DNA of 51,958 nt from Candidatus Sivonenia alaskensis PMM_0068 (GTDB lineage: Bacteria; Cyanobacteriota; Cyanobacteriia; Gloeobacterales; PMM-0068): assembly GCA_949127685.1 (NCBI GenBank), contig CASBPW010000100.1, positions 1-51,958 on the forward strand, written 5' to 3'. Shown piece by piece: positions 7,511-16,210 of the stretch. Numbering within the stretch: position 1 is the first letter of the stretch; the number at the start of each line of letters is the position of its first letter. The notes beneath the pieces were generated by a model. That model saw nothing but the letters and a program-made list of their open reading frames with translations. It searched no databases and was not told the DNA's origin. Both the position numbers and the translations under genes were made by a program.

Positions 7511-8200
7511 ATGGGTATGAACCTCAAGAAGTTTGCCCCTGCTCTCTTACTGGCCTTGGCAACTTTTCTGCCTCTTCCCGTAATGGCTCAATCTACAGCA
7601 GCCCCTGAAAAGCCAGCCACTAGTGCTCCCGCTGCTGAGAAAGATGCAGGTAAGACAACAAAGAAAACAAAAACCAAGAAAACCACCGATCAATCAACCA
7701 AGAAGACTGAAGATGCCGCGAGTACGGCTGAGCCTGAAAAAGACTCTGGCAAGACGATGAAGGAGGAGAAGGGAGCTAAACCTACTGCTCCCACCACCGC
7801 TACTCCCAAAAAAACAATGAAGAAAGAAAAGGGATCTCAGGAACCCGCCGAGGCGACTACGGCTCCAGCTGATGCTCCTATGATCAAGGACAAAGACAAT
7901 TCGACGCTCGAGCCCACAGATACAGATTCTAAGAAAGCTCCTGCTGTCGCTGCTCCGACTAAGGATAAGGACTCAAGCAAAACCACCTCTGGGGAAAGCA
8001 CCAAGAAATCCACGACAGCTGTCATTGGTATCAACTCTGAGTCTTTAACAAATCTCCAGCAGGTCAAAGGAATAGGCCCAGTGACGGCGAAGAAGATTGT
8101 TGATGGTCGCCCTTACAAGTCCTTGGATGATTTGGTTACCAAGAAAGTCTTAACTCAGAAGCAGTTTGATAAATTCAAGCCTCAAATGACGCTCAAGTAA
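7511..8200 (+). CDS. Secreted Lys/Thr/Ala-rich protein with C-terminal helix-hairpin-helix domain
   Basis: 229 residues. An N-terminal signal peptide (KKFAPALLLALATFLPLPVMAQ) is followed by about 140 residues of low complexity with repeated KTTKK, KKT-KKEKG, AP and TDSK segments. The last 55 residues form a ComEA-like helix-hairpin-helix: NLQQVKGIGPVTAKKIVDGR then SLDDLVTKK. Such domains bind DNA non-specifically; in ComEA this helps DNA uptake. Here the long basic linker could bind DNA, polysaccharide or the wall, so function is inferred only as far as an exported HhH protein. No other competence gene is nearby. The start may be the ATG at 7511 or the one two codons later. Confidence 0.85.
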   Translation: MGMNLKKFAPALLLALATFLPLPVMAQSTAAPEKPATSAPAAEKDAGKTTKKTKTKKTTDQSTKKTEDAASTAEPEKDSGKTMKEEKGAKPTAPTTATPKKTMKKEKGSQEPAEATTAPADAPMIKDKDNSTLEPTDTDSKKAPAVAAPTKDKDSSKTTSGESTKKSTTAVIGINSESLTNLQQVKGIGPVTAKKIVDGRPYKSLDDLVTKKVLTQKQFDKFKPQMTLK

Positions 8201-8407
8201 ATCTTTCGTGTATTGGCTAAATTCCACCGATCCATTCTGTGGGGTTTTTATGACGAACTGTTTTTAACAACCCTGTGCCTAATGAAGAGTAAGGAGATAG
8301 AGATATAGAAGTCTAAGCCTTGTGAAACGAAAGGCTTAAGAATTCTAAGGGTGAAAAGAACCAATACCGAACCCATCCCCTAAAATGGGTAGAATCCTCC
8401 TCCTATA

Positions 8408-9424
8408 TTGGTCTTGAAAAAAACAGCTGTCTTGCTGGTAGGGTATGGCGAAGTACCAGCCCACAAGAGTCCCCGGGACTTTTATGACTATAACCACAAG
8501 GCTCTGACGCTCTTGGCGGGGAAGTTTCTACCCAACACCCCGTGGAGTGATGCCCTACTGACCCGGATTCTTTCCTGGTGGGACCATCGGGAATGGGAGC
8601 AGGAACATCGGTTTCAATCCCCCTATAATTGGATTTTTGAGAACCAGCGGGTTGGGGTGGAGCGATACCTGCAGGCTGAATACGGAAGAGATATCCAAGT
8701 ATTCAAGGCCTTCAATTTTTGTGATGGATTTTTGCCGGAACAGGTTTTAACCCAGATCCAAGCCCAAGGATTTGAACGATTAGTTCTTTTTCCTCTGCTC
8801 GTGATCGACTCTGCCTTCACCACAGGCATCACTATCCAACAGGTCAATCAAGTTTTAAATATCCAGGACTTCCGCTGCCTGCCTTCATTCACAGAGCGTA
8901 ACGACTACCACGACTGGATGGGCACCTTCCTAACCCATCAGATTATTCAGACCAATGGTATCTATAACCCATCACAGGTCGGATTGGTGCTGATGACCTA
9001 CGGCTCTCCTTTAGAAACAAGAGGATACGACACAGGGATTCGGGAAAATCAAAGTCTCTATGAAGCGGTCCGCCAAAGACTGGTACATCAATTTCCTTTG
9101 ATTTCCATCGGTTGGCTCAACCACAATATCCCTGTGGGCTGGACCCGCCCAGATGTCAATCAAGCTGCAGAGAATTTGCTGCATTTGGGCGCAAAAACCT
9201 TAGTATTCTGCCCCATTGGTTCTGCTACGGATAACCATGAAACCCTCTTGGATCTGGGGCGCACCATACGTCGCCTCAGACAAAGGCGGATACCATGCAC
9301 ACAGCTACCTTGCCCTAATGATGACCCTGGCTTTCTCAAACTATTGGTGCGCTGGCTGAGTCCTTTGATAACCACAGGGAACGAAAGCAGACTCCTTAGC
9401 GAACGAACATCTTCCAAGCCATAA
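8408..9424 (+). CDS. Divergent ferrochelatase-like protein (class II chelatase fold)
   Basis: 338 residues. Two lobes each begin with a beta-strand block of chelatase type (AVLLVGYGE near 7-15 and VGLVLMTYGSP near 191-201). The presumed metal-site histidine is in LNHNIPVGW (H239), and the C-terminal CPIGSATDNHETLLDLG resembles the ferrochelatase CPxGFxxDHxETLxxxD motif, with E278. The usual N-terminal LLLNLGGP motif is replaced and there is no hydrophobic C-terminal CAB extension, unlike typical cyanobacterial HemH. It could be a true but divergent ferrochelatase (final step of heme synthesis) or a paralogue with another metal or role. The start is a TTG at 8408 with no clear ribosome binding site. 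Confidence 0.75.
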   Translation: MVLKKTAVLLVGYGEVPAHKSPRDFYDYNHKALTLLAGKFLPNTPWSDALLTRILSWWDHREWEQEHRFQSPYNWIFENQRVGVERYLQAEYGRDIQVFKAFNFCDGFLPEQVLTQIQAQGFERLVLFPLLVIDSAFTTGITIQQVNQVLNIQDFRCLPSFTERNDYHDWMGTFLTHQIIQTNGIYNPSQVGLVLMTYGSPLETRGYDTGIRENQSLYEAVRQRLVHQFPLISIGWLNHNIPVGWTRPDVNQAAENLLHLGAKTLVFCPIGSATDNHETLLDLGRTIRRLRQRRIPCTQLPCPNDDPGFLKLLVRWLSPLITTGNESRLLSERTSSKP

Positions 9425-9602
9425 AACCCACCGCAAGGATCAAGCTAGAAGTCCCAAACAACATCAAACCCATCCCGATAGCCTTATCCATCCAACCTAC
9501 GGGAGCACCATTATTTTCCTCGACTACGGACTCATACTTGCGGTTGTCCCACTCAAAATCTTCGTTGGTACTATTACCTTTCTTGTCCACAAGCACAGCC
9601 AT
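9396..9602 (-). CDS. Small single-pass membrane protein of unknown function
   Basis: 68 residues: a hydrophilic acidic N-terminal half (DKKGNSTNEDFEWDNRKYES) and one hydrophobic helix at about 43-64 (GLMLFGTSSLILAVGFMAWKMF) ending in Arg. It begins with ATG at 9602 and overlaps the 3' end of the ferrochelatase-like gene by 29 bp in convergent orientation. I do not recognise the family. The size and topology resemble small photosynthetic-complex or assembly subunits, but nothing in the sequence proves that. Confidence 0.6.
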   Translation of the reverse strand: MAVLVDKKGNSTNEDFEWDNRKYESVVEENNGAPVGWMDKAIGMGLMLFGTSSLILAVGFMAWKMFVR

Positions 9603-9813
9603 GGTTTTAGGAATTCATTTGTGCCTATCAATATACACATAACTTCTATCTTTGATAAGTTAAAATTATTAAAGTAACGAAATATAACAACACATTGCGT
9701 AATAGTTAACTATTAAATTTGATTAATGATGGCCTGTACCTTGCTCTGGTTTCCTAGCCGCCGTTACTTACTTTCAATTCTCTGACGACCTCTCCAAACA
9801 GCGGATTGTGGGA

Positions 9814-12324
9814 TCATAAAGAAGTACGGCGTAATAACAGCGCATTGCCTACGACCGTAATCGAACTTAGAGCCATGGCTAGTCCGGCCAATTCCGGTTT
9901 GAGCGTGAGGCCAAAGGGAACGTAAAAGACACCGGCAGCGATGGGTATACCGACTAAGTTATAGAAAAAGGCCCAGAAAAGGTTCTGTTTTATCTTAGAC
10001 AAGGTAGCGCGTCCCAGCCGAATTGCCCGTTCTATATCCAGCGGATTACTTCTGGTGAGAATGATATCTCCCGTTTCTTTTGCCACATCAGTCCCCGAAC
10101 CAATAGCCATACCCACATCAGCCTGGGCAAGGGCTGGGCTGTCATTAATACCATCGCCCACCATCACTGTTTTCAGCCCCTGAGCTTGGTAGTGCTTAAC
10201 CCACTGCAATTTCTCTGCAGGCAGTACTTCCGCTTGAAATTCGGTAATTCCCAAGGCTTTTGCCACCGACTGAGCCACGGGTTTGTTATCTCCCGTCAAC
10301 ATCACTACCTTTAGCCCCATGGTGTTTAATCGGCGGATCGCTTCTGCGGCTTGCGGTTTAATCTGGTCAGCCAAAGCAACAAGGCCCAGGATTTCTTGTC
10401 CTCGCGCTACATAGACCACCGTTTTCCCTTCTTCGGTCAGGGCGCGATAACGAGCTTGCCAAGGGGATAGGACAATTCCCTGAGCTTCGATGAAATCTTG
10501 GCGACCCACATAATAAGTTTCATCGACTATCTGCCCAGAGCAGCCCTGGCCTTGAACTTCTACAAAGTCATTAACAGCGCTCAGGGAAAAACCCTGGGCT
10601 TTTCGCATGATGGAGCGGGCTAAAGGATGGCTACTGTACTGTTCGACGGACGCAGCGGTCTGCAAGAGTGCATCCGCAGAACCTTCAGCCACTACATCCG
10701 TAACCTGAAACTTCCCTTCCGTCAGCGTTCCAGTCTTATCCAAAATGATGCAATCTAATTTAGCCAAAGATTCCAGACTCGAAATTTTCTTGAACAGAAT
10801 TCCCCGTTCTAATCCCATTCCAGAACCAACGACCAAGGCGGTAGGAGTTGCCAGCCCTAGGGCACAAGGACAAGCAATGACCAGGACCGCAATCGTTTGA
10901 CTCAAGGCAAAGAAAAGAGAAGCCCCGACCCAAAAATACCAAACAGCAAAAGTAAGTAGCGCTAGCAACAGGACTAGGGGCACGAATATATTGCTCACTT
11001 GGTCTACGAGTTTCTGAATCGGAGCTTTATCGGCTTGGGCTTCCTGCACCAAACGCACAATCTGTTGCAGAACCGTATCGCCACCGACGCGGGTAGCTTC
11101 GATCACCAAACGGCCCCCTTGGTTGATCGTCCCCGCCGTAACGGGATCTTGGGCCCGTTTAACAACTGGCAGAGCTTCTCCTGTCAGCATCGATTCATCA
11201 ACGGTTGACTGACCTTCTATTACCGTTCCATCTACCGGAACTTGGCCCCCAGAGCGGATGAGTACCCGCGCTCCAACCTGAACTTCCGAGGCAGGAATTT
11301 CCAGCACTTCACCCGTAGCCGTCAAAACCTGAGCATTGTGAGCCTGTAGGTGCAATAAAGAACGCAAGGCAAGATTGGCTCGGCCTTTGGCCCGTGCTTC
11401 CAGCCATTTACCCGCTCGAATAAAGGTAATCAGCATGGCTGCTGTCTCATAGAACACGGGGCCAGGGTAGAAATAGGTGGCTCCTACACTCCAGCCATAG
11501 GCGGCGGTAATCCCTAGGGCAACCAGCACATCCATATTGGCGTAACCGTTCCGTAGTGCCTTATAAGCTCCCCGATAGAACGTCCAGCCTGCCGTAAATT
11601 GCAACAGGGTGGTTAAGGCAAAAGACAGCCCTATTGGCCAGGAAGTCCCAGCAGTCTTAGAAGACGTGGCAACCATCTGAGACATATCCCCGAGTCCGAA
11701 CATCAGAAGCACTACAGGGACAGTCAATATCACGCTGTAAAGTAGCCACCAAAACTCTTGCTTGGCGTGCTTAGCATCTTCTGATTCCTTTTCTTCTGAA
11801 ACGGTCTGAAGCTCGGAAGGCCGAGGAGTCGCCTGATAGCCCAAATCCTGAACTTTCTGAACAACGGAAGAGATAAGGTCCGAGGACGGGCCTTTGGGAT
11901 AAACCACCATCTGTTCCGTGGCAAAGTTCACTTCAGCCTTAGACACGTCTTTAAGTTGGGAAACCCCGCGCTCGATATTCTGAGCACAGTTAGCACAGCT
12001 CATCCCCTGAATCGAAAACGTGAGCCGCTCAAAGACTGGGGAAAAAGCGATGTCAGGTCTTGAGGGCTGGCTACTGTGATCTTCTGAATCTTCAGCGGAA
12101 GTGTCCGCATCACCGAGCAGTGAGGCTTCAAAGCCCAATTCAGTAACCTTAGCGCTTATGGCCTGAGCAGTCAGACTGGGGGCAGCCTCCACCGTTAGCA
12201 TTTTCTGTTCTAAATTTACGTGGGTGACTTCTACCCCAGGTAGCGCTGAAATACCTGCTTGGACCGCATTAACGCACCCTTGGCACTTCATGCCTTCTAT
12301 GTGAAACCTGCGAACTGCCTTCAT
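9814..12324 (-). CDS. copA: Copper-transporting P1B-type ATPase (CopA/PacS family)
   Basis: 836 residues. Two N-terminal metal-binding domains carry GMKCQGC (C14, C17) and GMSCANC (C110, C113). Membrane helices from about 190, a TGE phosphatase motif at 381-383, the CPC ion motif at 485-487, the phosphorylation site D529-KTGT, an SSHPLA motif and GDGINDSPAL all follow in family order. CPC plus two CxxC domains points to Cu(I). Cyanobacteria use such pumps for copper export (CopA) or import toward plastocyanin (CtaA/PacS); the CsoR-type regulator 68 bp upstream on the same strand favours export under copper stress. An AAGGTGG sequence precedes the ATG. Confidence 0.95.
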   Translation of the reverse strand: MKAVRRFHIEGMKCQGCVNAVQAGISALPGVEVTHVNLEQKMLTVEAAPSLTAQAISAKVTELGFEASLLGDADTSAEDSEDHSSQPSRPDIAFSPVFERLTFSIQGMSCANCAQNIERGVSQLKDVSKAEVNFATEQMVVYPKGPSSDLISSVVQKVQDLGYQATPRPSELQTVSEEKESEDAKHAKQEFWWLLYSVILTVPVVLLMFGLGDMSQMVATSSKTAGTSWPIGLSFALTTLLQFTAGWTFYRGAYKALRNGYANMDVLVALGITAAYGWSVGATYFYPGPVFYETAAMLITFIRAGKWLEARAKGRANLALRSLLHLQAHNAQVLTATGEVLEIPASEVQVGARVLIRSGGQVPVDGTVIEGQSTVDESMLTGEALPVVKRAQDPVTAGTINQGGRLVIEATRVGGDTVLQQIVRLVQEAQADKAPIQKLVDQVSNIFVPLVLLLALLTFAVWYFWVGASLFFALSQTIAVLVIACPCALGLATPTALVVGSGMGLERGILFKKISSLESLAKLDCIILDKTGTLTEGKFQVTDVVAEGSADALLQTAASVEQYSSHPLARSIMRKAQGFSLSAVNDFVEVQGQGCSGQIVDETYYVGRQDFIEAQGIVLSPWQARYRALTEEGKTVVYVARGQEILGLVALADQIKPQAAEAIRRLNTMGLKVVMLTGDNKPVAQSVAKALGITEFQAEVLPAEKLQWVKHYQAQGLKTVMVGDGINDSPALAQADVGMAIGSGTDVAKETGDIILTRSNPLDIERAIRLGRATLSKIKQNLFWAFFYNLVGIPIAAGVFYVPFGLTLKPELAGLAMALSSITVVGNALLLRRTSL

Positions 12325-12392
12325 TTTGATCCCACCTTGAGATGTCTTATGTCACCCAACCCCTATCCGGAGGAAGTCAGCAATAATCAGAG

Positions 12393-12656
12393 TTAACGAT
12401 TACTTTTGAGTACTTTCATCAGTTCAGTAATAGCTTTTTCCCCTTCTCCCTCTGCTAGAGCGTGGGTAAAACAAGTCTTGAGATGTCCTTCTACCATGAC
12501 CTGTTTTGTATTCTCCAGAGAAGCTTCAATCGCTCTGATCTGGTGCAAAATATCAATGCAGTATTGCTCTTCATCCACCATTCTTGCCACCGCGTCCAGA
12601 TGGCCACGGATCGTAGCCAGACGCCTAAGCGTGTTTTTCTTAACTTCAGGAAGCAT
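12393..12656 (-). CDS. csoR: CsoR-type copper-sensing repressor
   Basis: 87-residue all-helical protein of the CsoR/RcnR family (DUF156). The Cu(I) ligand set is in place: C33 (QYCIDIL), H58 (EGHLKTC) and C62, the Cys-His-Cys pattern of copper sensors rather than the nickel (RcnR) pattern. LRRLxxIRGHLxAVxRMV at 10-27 is the conserved first helix. It sits directly upstream of copA on the same strand, so the two probably form a copper-induced operon. A G/C-tract operator candidate lies 39 bp ahead of its start codon. Confidence 0.93.
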   Translation of the reverse strand: MLPEVKKNTLRRLATIRGHLDAVARMVDEEQYCIDILHQIRAIEASLENTKQVMVEGHLKTCFTHALAEGEGEKAITELMKVLKSNR

Positions 12657-12694
12657 GGAATCTTTGGAATAGATTTATAGCCCTATGTTAACCC

Positions 12695-12713
12695 ATCCCC
12701 CTAGGGAGGGGAT
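12695..12713. promoter_or_regulatory. CsoR operator candidate
   Basis: ATCCCC (12695-12700) and GGGGAT (12708-12713) form an inverted repeat around CTAGGGA. CsoR-family operators are known for such C-tract/G-tract dyads. It lies in the divergent gap between csoR (start 12656) and the txlA-like gene (start 12769), so it could control both directions. Confidence 0.6.
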
Positions 12714-12768
12714 ATCAGGAGAAATAAATGCTTACACTAGAGGGTAATCCTCTTTTTTTGTAGTACTT

Positions 12769-13293
12769 ATGACCCAGAGTTCGCCTAGCCCGGACAACAA
12801 GATTCGGAATATTGCCCTGGCCGTAGCCGCTGCTGCCGTCAGTGCTGGACTCTTTTTCGCTACCCGCAATGATGCCCAAACACTTACTGCAGCCAAGGTA
12901 GCAGAACGCGCTATTCCCTTGGAACAGGCACAGGCAAACGGTAAACCTAGTCTCGTGGAGTTCTACGCTGAATGGTGCACCTCGTGCAATAGCATGGCCG
13001 CGACCGTAGCAACGATGGAAGAAAAATACCGAAACAAAGTTAACTTTGTCGCCCTGAATGTTGATAACGAAAAATGGGTTCCAGAAGCAGAACGTTACCA
13101 AGTCAGTGGAATTCCCCACTACGTCTTCATTGACGCGAAGGGGAAAATCTTAGGCAACTTGATTGGCGAACAGACCAATGCAATTTTTGATGCCAACTTG
13201 AAGGCTTTGTCTGGAGGAAAGTCGATTCCTTACGCACAAGCCCAGGCTGGGCAAACATCTACCTTCAGAAAAAACCAAGTGAAGGTTCAGTAG
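12769..13293 (+). CDS. txlA: Membrane-anchored thioredoxin-like protein, TxlA/HCF164 type
   Basis: 174 residues: an N-terminal membrane anchor (about 13-31) and a thioredoxin fold with the active site EFYAEWCTSCNSM (C70, C73) and the cis-proline segment SGIPHYVF. HCF164/TxlA proteins carry reducing power across the photosynthetic membrane and are needed for c-type cytochrome and cytochrome b6f assembly. Here the gene is divergent from csoR-copA with a shared operator candidate, suggesting a link between copper supply and thiol chemistry on the outer side of the membrane. The tail after residue 155 is low in structure. Confidence 0.9.
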   Translation: MTQSSPSPDNKIRNIALAVAAAAVSAGLFFATRNDAQTLTAAKVAERAIPLEQAQANGKPSLVEFYAEWCTSCNSMAATVATMEEKYRNKVNFVALNVDNEKWVPEAERYQVSGIPHYVFIDAKGKILGNLIGEQTNAIFDANLKALSGGKSIPYAQAQAGQTSTFRKNQVKVQ

Positions 13294-13474
13294 CTGTTCT
13301 GCAAACAGCAAATCGGGCCCAGTAACTCTCCAGTAACTCTAAAGATACTTCCCAGTCCTTAATTCTGGTCCTCTTTCCATTAGGGCTCAAGATGTTCTAT
13401 ATTTGTTAGGCTGTGCCTGCTCATTCAGGCGCAACATAAACCCCTAGTAAATGAGACTCCCTTAGGAGGAAACC

Positions 13475-14410
13475 TTGGCTCAAGCCACAGACATTGGATT
13501 TACCCGCGAAGACTTTGAGAAGTTACTTCCACAGTATGACTACACCTTCAGCCCTGGCGACATCGTAGAAGGCACCGTATTCAGCCTAGAGCCGGGTGGA
13601 GCACTCATCGATATCGGAGCTAAGACGGCTGCCTATCTTCCCGTACAAGAAATGTCCATCAATCGAGTGGATGACCCTCGCAAAGTGATGGAAGAGGGAG
13701 AGGCCCGAGAATTTTTTATTCTTTCTGATGAGAATGAAGAGGGACAGCTTACCCTCTCTATCCGTCGTATTGAGTACATGAAAGCTTGGGAGCGCGTCCG
13801 CAAGCTCCAATCTGAAGATTCAACCGTCCGCGCTAAGATTTTTGCCGTCAACCGGGGTGGAGCCTTGGTCCGCATCGAGGGACTCAGAGGGTTCATCCCT
13901 GGTTCTCACTTGAGCACCAAGGAACCTAAGGAAGACCTGATTGATCAAGAATTGCCTCTGAAATTCCTAGAAGTAGATGAAGAGCGCAACCGTCTTGTCC
14001 TCTCCCACCGTCGTGCGTTGGTTGAAAAACGCATGAACCGCTTGGAGCAAGGTCAAGTGGTCATTGGTCGCGTCCGTGGGATCAAGCCCTACGGAGCCTT
14101 CATTGATATCGGCGGTGTTTCTGGACTGTTGCACATCTCTGAAATTTCTCACGACCATATTGAGACGCCCCATTCCGTCTTTACCGTTGGTCAGGAAATC
14201 AAAGTCATGGTTATCGATCTAGATGCTGAGCGGGGACGGATTAGCCTCTCCACCAAGCAACTGGAAGAGACTCCTGGCGAGATGGTCCAAGACCAAGAAG
14301 CCGTTTTTGCCAATGCTGAAGAGCGGGCTGCTCGCTACCGTGAAAAGATGGAAGCGGAACAGCAAGCTCAGTTGGAAGAGGCGTTGGTTGAAGTCTCGGC
14401 AACTGAATAA
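13475..14410 (+). CDS. rps1: Ribosomal protein S1, cyanobacterial/plastid three-domain form
   Basis: 311 residues with three S1 OB-fold repeats at about 27-97, 116-181 and 195-263; the last has the strongest RNA-binding pattern (GxVxGIKPYGAFIDIGGVSGLLHISEIS). The short form, as against six repeats in Escherichia coli, is typical of cyanobacteria and chloroplasts. An acidic, Glu/Gln-rich tail follows. The start is TTG at 13475, supported by a strong TTAGGAGGA five bases upstream. An approximately 180-bp leader separates it from the txlA-like gene, and an 11-bp tandem repeat (CAGTAACTCTC) lies in that leader near 13320-13340. Confidence 0.95.
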   Translation: MAQATDIGFTREDFEKLLPQYDYTFSPGDIVEGTVFSLEPGGALIDIGAKTAAYLPVQEMSINRVDDPRKVMEEGEAREFFILSDENEEGQLTLSIRRIEYMKAWERVRKLQSEDSTVRAKIFAVNRGGALVRIEGLRGFIPGSHLSTKEPKEDLIDQELPLKFLEVDEERNRLVLSHRRALVEKRMNRLEQGQVVIGRVRGIKPYGAFIDIGGVSGLLHISEISHDHIETPHSVFTVGQEIKVMVIDLDAERGRISLSTKQLEETPGEMVQDQEAVFANAEERAARYREKMEAEQQAQLEEALVEVSATE

Positions 14411-14508
14411 GTTCCTAAGTCTCATAAACCTTAACCCTTAGGAAATAACCCTTCTTCAAGGTAGACTCGGTTTATTGCTCTTTACGGCGCTTAACTGCAC
14501 TGCTATGG

Positions 14509-14524
14509 GGTGGGGGAACCCACC
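14509..14524 (+). promoter_or_regulatory. Short GNRA-loop hairpin ahead of the rimP start
   Basis: GGTGGG-GGAA-CCCACC forms a perfect 6-bp stem with a GGAA tetraloop, ending 7 bases before the ATG at 14532. It occupies the place where a ribosome binding site would normally lie, so it could modulate initiation of rimP. Confidence 0.35.
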
Positions 14525-14531
14525 TTATTTT

Positions 14532-15014
14532 ATGTCTAGCTCTTCCGTCCATGCAGACAACCCACCCTATATACAAGCCCTCTGGCAGCTAATTGAACCG
14601 ACTATTGCTGCTTTAGACTTGGAAATAGTGGGCCTGCATCACCAAACCCACCACAATCCACCCATCCTTAGGGTAGATATCCGCAACCCCCAGCACGATA
14701 CGGGACTAGCCGATTGCGAGCGGGTAAGTAGAGCGATAGAACCGATCTTGGATGGTGCGGAACACCTTCTTCCAGAAGCCTATGTTCTGGAAGTGTCCAG
14801 CCCAGGAGCAGAGCGCAACCTGACCACGGACCGTGAGTTTCAGGTATTTAGGGGTTTTTCAGTCACCATTCATGTAAGTCCTCCGATCAAGGGCAAAAGT
14901 GACTGGAGTGGAAAACTCCTAGAACGAACAGACGATCTAGTAATTGTGATGATTCAAGGCCGTAAGGTTCCCTTGCCTCGCGGTCAAGTCACCCAAGTAC
15001 TGCTCACTCATTAG
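14532..15014 (+). CDS. rimP: RimP, ribosome maturation factor
   Basis: 160 residues from the ATG at 14532. RimP assists assembly of the 30S subunit. Family blocks visible are YIQALWQLIEPTIAALDLEIVG, LRVDI-NPQHDTGLADCERVSR, and VLEVSSPGAERNLTTDREFQ (the conserved SPGxxRxL motif), then a C-terminal SH3-like domain. The frame is open upstream to 14475, but the intervening residues are not family-like. It is the first gene of the widely conserved rimP-nusA-ylxR-infB order, which holds here with gaps of 42, 5 and 38 bp. Confidence 0.92.
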   Translation: MSSSSVHADNPPYIQALWQLIEPTIAALDLEIVGLHHQTHHNPPILRVDIRNPQHDTGLADCERVSRAIEPILDGAEHLLPEAYVLEVSSPGAERNLTTDREFQVFRGFSVTIHVSPPIKGKSDWSGKLLERTDDLVIVMIQGRKVPLPRGQVTQVLLTH

Positions 15015-15056
15015 CGCCTCTAAAAAACAAGACAACTACATAATCTGGAGGACCCT

Positions 15057-16205
15057 ATGTCCCTGATCCCCCTCCCTGGAATCAATGAACTGATTGACGG
15101 CATCAGCCGCGAACGAAATTTACCTAAAAGCGCTGTTTCAGACGCTTTACGCGAAGCCTTGCAGAAAGGGTATGAGCGATTCCGCAAGACCTATAAAGAC
15201 AAAGATGCTGTTTTTGACGACGAGTATTTTCTAAATTTTGATGTGGACCTCGACCTGGAGAACCAAGGCTTCCGCGTACTAGCGACCAAGACGATTGTCG
15301 AAGCAGTAGAGAATACAGACCACGAGATCGCACTGGAAGAAGTGCTAGAAGTAGACCCTGGCGCTGAGCCGGGCTATCAGGTTTTAGTGGATGTTACCCC
15401 TGACAAACAAGAATTTGGCCGCATGGCCGCCATTCAAACCAAGCAAGTCCTCAATCAAAAATTGAGAGACTATTCCCGTCAGCTCATTCAAGAAGAATTT
15501 CGGGATCAAGAAAATACAGTCTTACAAGGACGGGTCACCCGCTTTGAAAATCGTTCCGTCATTGTCAGTGTCAACTCTGGCTTCGGACGCCCTGAAGTGG
15601 AAGCTGAACTGCCGAAAAACGAGCAACTCCCCAATGAACCCTATCGCATTGGTTCGGTGATCAAGGTCTTCTTGAAAAAAGTTTGGGAGGGTTCTCGTCG
15701 CGGTCCCCAACTTTCTGTTTCTAGAGCAGATGCAGGTTTGGTGGTCTATCTCTTCGCGAACGAAGTTCCAGAAATCGAAGATGAAGTAGTCCGGATTGTA
15801 GCCGTGGCCCGTGAGGCTAACCCCCCTACCCGCACCGTCGGTCCGCGTACTAAAATAGCAGTAGACACTTTGGAACGAGATGTAGACCCTGTTGGAGCCT
15901 GTATTGGAGCTAGAGGATCCCGTATACAAGCGGTAGTTAATGAACTCAGGGGTGAGAAAATTGACGTAGTTCGTTGGTCTCCAGACCCTGCGACCTACAT
16001 TGCGAATGCACTCTCTCCTGCTAGAGTGGCGGAAGTGCGTTTGGTAGATCCAGAAGCCCGTCAGGCCCACGTCGTAGTCCCAGATGACCAGCTCTCTTTA
16101 GCCATCGGTAAAGAGGGACAAAATGTGCGTCTAGCAGCCCGTTTAACGGGATGGAAGATAGATATTAAGAAAGCTTCTGAATATTACCAAGCGGAGACAC
16201 AGTAA
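15057..16205 (+). CDS. nusA: NusA, transcription termination/antitermination factor
   Basis: 382 residues. An N-terminal RNA-polymerase-binding domain (ELIDGISRERNLPKSAVSDALREALQ) is followed by an S1 domain (VLQGRVTRFENRSVIVSV) and two KH domains (GACIGARGSRIQAVVNELRGEKIDVV and LAIGKEGQNVRLAARLTGWKIDI). It has no C-terminal acidic repeats, which is usual for cyanobacterial NusA. The start ATG is preceded by GGAGGACC. Its stop is only 5 bp from ylxR. Confidence 0.96.
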   Translation: MSLIPLPGINELIDGISRERNLPKSAVSDALREALQKGYERFRKTYKDKDAVFDDEYFLNFDVDLDLENQGFRVLATKTIVEAVENTDHEIALEEVLEVDPGAEPGYQVLVDVTPDKQEFGRMAAIQTKQVLNQKLRDYSRQLIQEEFRDQENTVLQGRVTRFENRSVIVSVNSGFGRPEVEAELPKNEQLPNEPYRIGSVIKVFLKKVWEGSRRGPQLSVSRADAGLVVYLFANEVPEIEDEVVRIVAVAREANPPTRTVGPRTKIAVDTLERDVDPVGACIGARGSRIQAVVNELRGEKIDVVRWSPDPATYIANALSPARVAEVRLVDPEARQAHVVVPDDQLSLAIGKEGQNVRLAARLTGWKIDIKKASEYYQAETQ

Positions 16206-16210
16206 CCTAT

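Noticed and set aside
12715..13119. 134-codon frame on the minus strand opposite the txlA-like gene
   Set aside because: It is the antisense of a gene with a clear thioredoxin active site; its Cys/Gly/Phe-rich product matches nothing.
15522..16070. 182-codon minus-strand frame inside nusA
   Set aside because: Antisense shadow of the conserved KH region of nusA.
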